Assembly (NCBI GenBank): GCA_020849195.1
Contig: JADLGT010000092.1
Location: 1 to 5,790 of the forward strand
Direction: 5' to 3'
Source: Bacteroidia bacterium
GTDB lineage: Bacteria > Bacteroidota > Bacteroidia > JABDFU01
DNA length: 5,790 nt
In this document: positions 5,038 to 5,790 of the stretch, piece by piece
How the letters are laid out: each line of letters opens with the position of its first letter
How positions within the stretch are numbered: the stretch's first letter is position 1
Translations under genes and position numbers: made by a program
The notes under the pieces: generated by a model
What the model was told of the DNA's origin: nothing
Database searches by the model: none
Seen by the model: the letters and a program-made list of their open reading frames with translations, nothing else

Positions 5038-5532
5038 ATGGATGTTACAGCTAATATATTTTACCAAATACCTTGGGGTCGGCATTTATCTGTTTTAACC
5101 AAGATGTACTTTGGCGCACTTACCAAACGGCTTAATCAACTTGATATTGACCGACATTACTCTATTCTCATTCTTGTTGAAAATAATCCGGAAGGTTGTA
5201 CTCAGCAATTTATTTCGGACGAGTTTAAAATTGATAAAGCTTCCATGGTTCGCATTATTGACTATCTTGTTAAAAATAATTATCTCAAACGAAGTGTTCA
5301 TCCGAACGATCGTCGCAAGCATCGTTTGGAGCTTACCGTAAAAGCAAGAAAATTTTTGCCGGTAATTCATAAAGAAGTTAACAGCTTAAATAAAATTGTT
5401 ACAAAAGGAATGAATGCCGGCGAACTAAAACAATTTTGGACAAGCATTAATAAAATTTCCGAAAACTTGAAAAAAGAACCAACTAACCCTGTAATTGTAA
5501 ATTACAAAAAAGTAAAAGCATTATCAAAATGA
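5038..5532 (+). CDS. MarR-family transcriptional regulator
   Basis: This 164-residue dimeric winged-helix repressor probably controls the efflux genes behind it. An N-terminal dimerisation helix covers about 5-36 (IFYQIPWGRHLSVLTK...). The DNA-binding helices are in 55-80 (QQFISDEFKIDKASMVRIID), and the wing carries the conserved PNDRRKHRLELT at 89-100 with Asp91 and Arg93. A C-terminal helix (about 107-140) completes the dimer interface. It has a single cysteine (Cys54), so a thiol-redox switch is possible but not indicated. ATG 5038 is needed to include the first helix; the next Met (23) would cut it. No Shine-Dalgarno is seen, and the -7 promoter element lies only 4 bp upstream. Its stop overlaps the next gene in ATGA, so both are on one transcript. 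The ligand is unknown. Confidence 0.94.
   Translation: MDVTANIFYQIPWGRHLSVLTKMYFGALTKRLNQLDIDRHYSILILVENNPEGCTQQFISDEFKIDKASMVRIIDYLVKNNYLKRSVHPNDRRKHRLELTVKARKFLPVIHKEVNSLNKIVTKGMNAGELKQFWTSINKISENLKKEPTNPVIVNYKKVKALSK
5490..5506. repeat. Inverted repeat inside the 3' end of marR
   Basis: TGTAATT-GTA-AATTACA is a perfect 7-bp inverted repeat with a 3-nt loop. It encodes residues near NPVIVNYK and lies 23-39 bp before the adaptor-protein ATG. It could form a small mRNA hairpin at the gene junction or be a coincidence of AT-rich codons. Confidence 0.4.
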
Positions 5533-5790
5533 ATAAATTAAAAACCCTAATTATTATTGCATTAATAATTATTGCGCTTGCAGCCATAAAAATATTTTTT
5601 TTGGGCAAGGGTCAAGATGCAAAGTCTTCAATGAAAGCTAACGGGCCCAGGCCTCCCAGCCCGGTTACAATATATGTAACTACTCTACGTCAGCTCGACA
5701 ATAACGTGTTTGTTACCGGTTCGGCCATTGCCAACGAAGAGGTAATACTAATGCCTGAGGTTTCTGGAAAAATTATATCGCTTTCAATTA
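5529..5790 (+). CDS. RND efflux periplasmic adaptor subunit (membrane fusion protein), 5' part
   Basis: The first 87 residues of a HlyD/MexH-type adaptor are present; the gene runs off the right edge. Adaptors link an inner-membrane RND pump to an outer-membrane channel and span the periplasm. A hydrophobic anchor or uncleaved signal lies at 5-25 after MNKLK. There is no lipobox cysteine, so it is probably not a lipoprotein. A Pro-rich linker follows (NGPRPPSP, 38-45), then the first membrane-proximal strands VTIYVTTLRQLDNNVFVTGS (46-65). The barrel-sandwich entry EEVILMPEVSGKI lies at 70-82, typical of the family. The start ATG overlaps the marR stop by 4 bp (ATGA, 5529-5532), so translation is coupled. 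The RND pump and outer-membrane factor are expected next, beyond the window. Family assignment is firm; the exported substrate is unknown. Confidence 0.88.
   Translation, partial: MNKLKTLIIIALIIIALAAIKIFFLGKGQDAKSSMKANGPRPPSPVTIYVTTLRQLDNNVFVTGSAIANEEVILMPEVSGKIISLSI

Noticed and set aside
5095..5370. Additional frames on both strands inside marR.
   Set aside because: The MarR frame explains the region fully, with conserved wing and helix motifs.

Overview
The window is AT-rich DNA that looks like a chromosomal segment of a member of the Bacteroidota. Four lines of sequence evidence support this. Several genes are preceded by the Bacteroidota -7 promoter element TAnnTTTG, at least once with a full TTTG -33 element. 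Start codons lack Shine-Dalgarno sequences. Rho carries a long charged N-terminal insertion. The protein families and their sequence style also fit this phylum. The genus cannot be named from the sequence alone.

Left part (1-2268, all minus strand): the 5' half of rho, which runs off the left edge, then a small YfcE/MJ0936-type metallophosphoesterase, then a LigT-like 2H phosphoesterase. The last two are 60 bp apart and probably co-transcribed. rho has its own consensus promoter just past the metallophosphoesterase stop, which predicts a leader of about 160 nt. The 230-bp gap at 2269-2498 separates this block from an RluA-type pseudouridine synthase on the plus strand. That gap holds the synthase promoter and nothing else I can support.

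Middle (2499-4838): the pseudouridine synthase converges on an Rrf2-family regulator (minus strand) with four clustered cysteines. The regulator is divergent from a two-gene operon on the plus strand: a half-size YeeE/YedE sulfur transporter and a DUF6691 partner. The two halves carry the paired motifs GGCTSGH and GACPGP and probably make one two-component channel for a sulfur species such as thiosulfate. The divergent arrangement, with an inverted repeat over the regulator's promoter, suggests a regulated sulfur-uptake module.

Right part (4839-5790, plus strand): an intergenic region rich in inverted repeats leads to a MarR-family regulator. Its -7 element lies only 4 bp before the ATG, which predicts a leaderless mRNA. 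The marR stop overlaps by 4 bp the start of an RND-efflux periplasmic adaptor protein, cut by the right edge. This is the start of a MarR-controlled efflux operon.

Most genes are ordinary members of known families. I see no CRISPR array, insertion sequence, phage gene or convincing RNA gene. The most informative parts are the Rrf2/split-YeeE module, the marR control region and the rho leader. No clearly undescribed system is visible.
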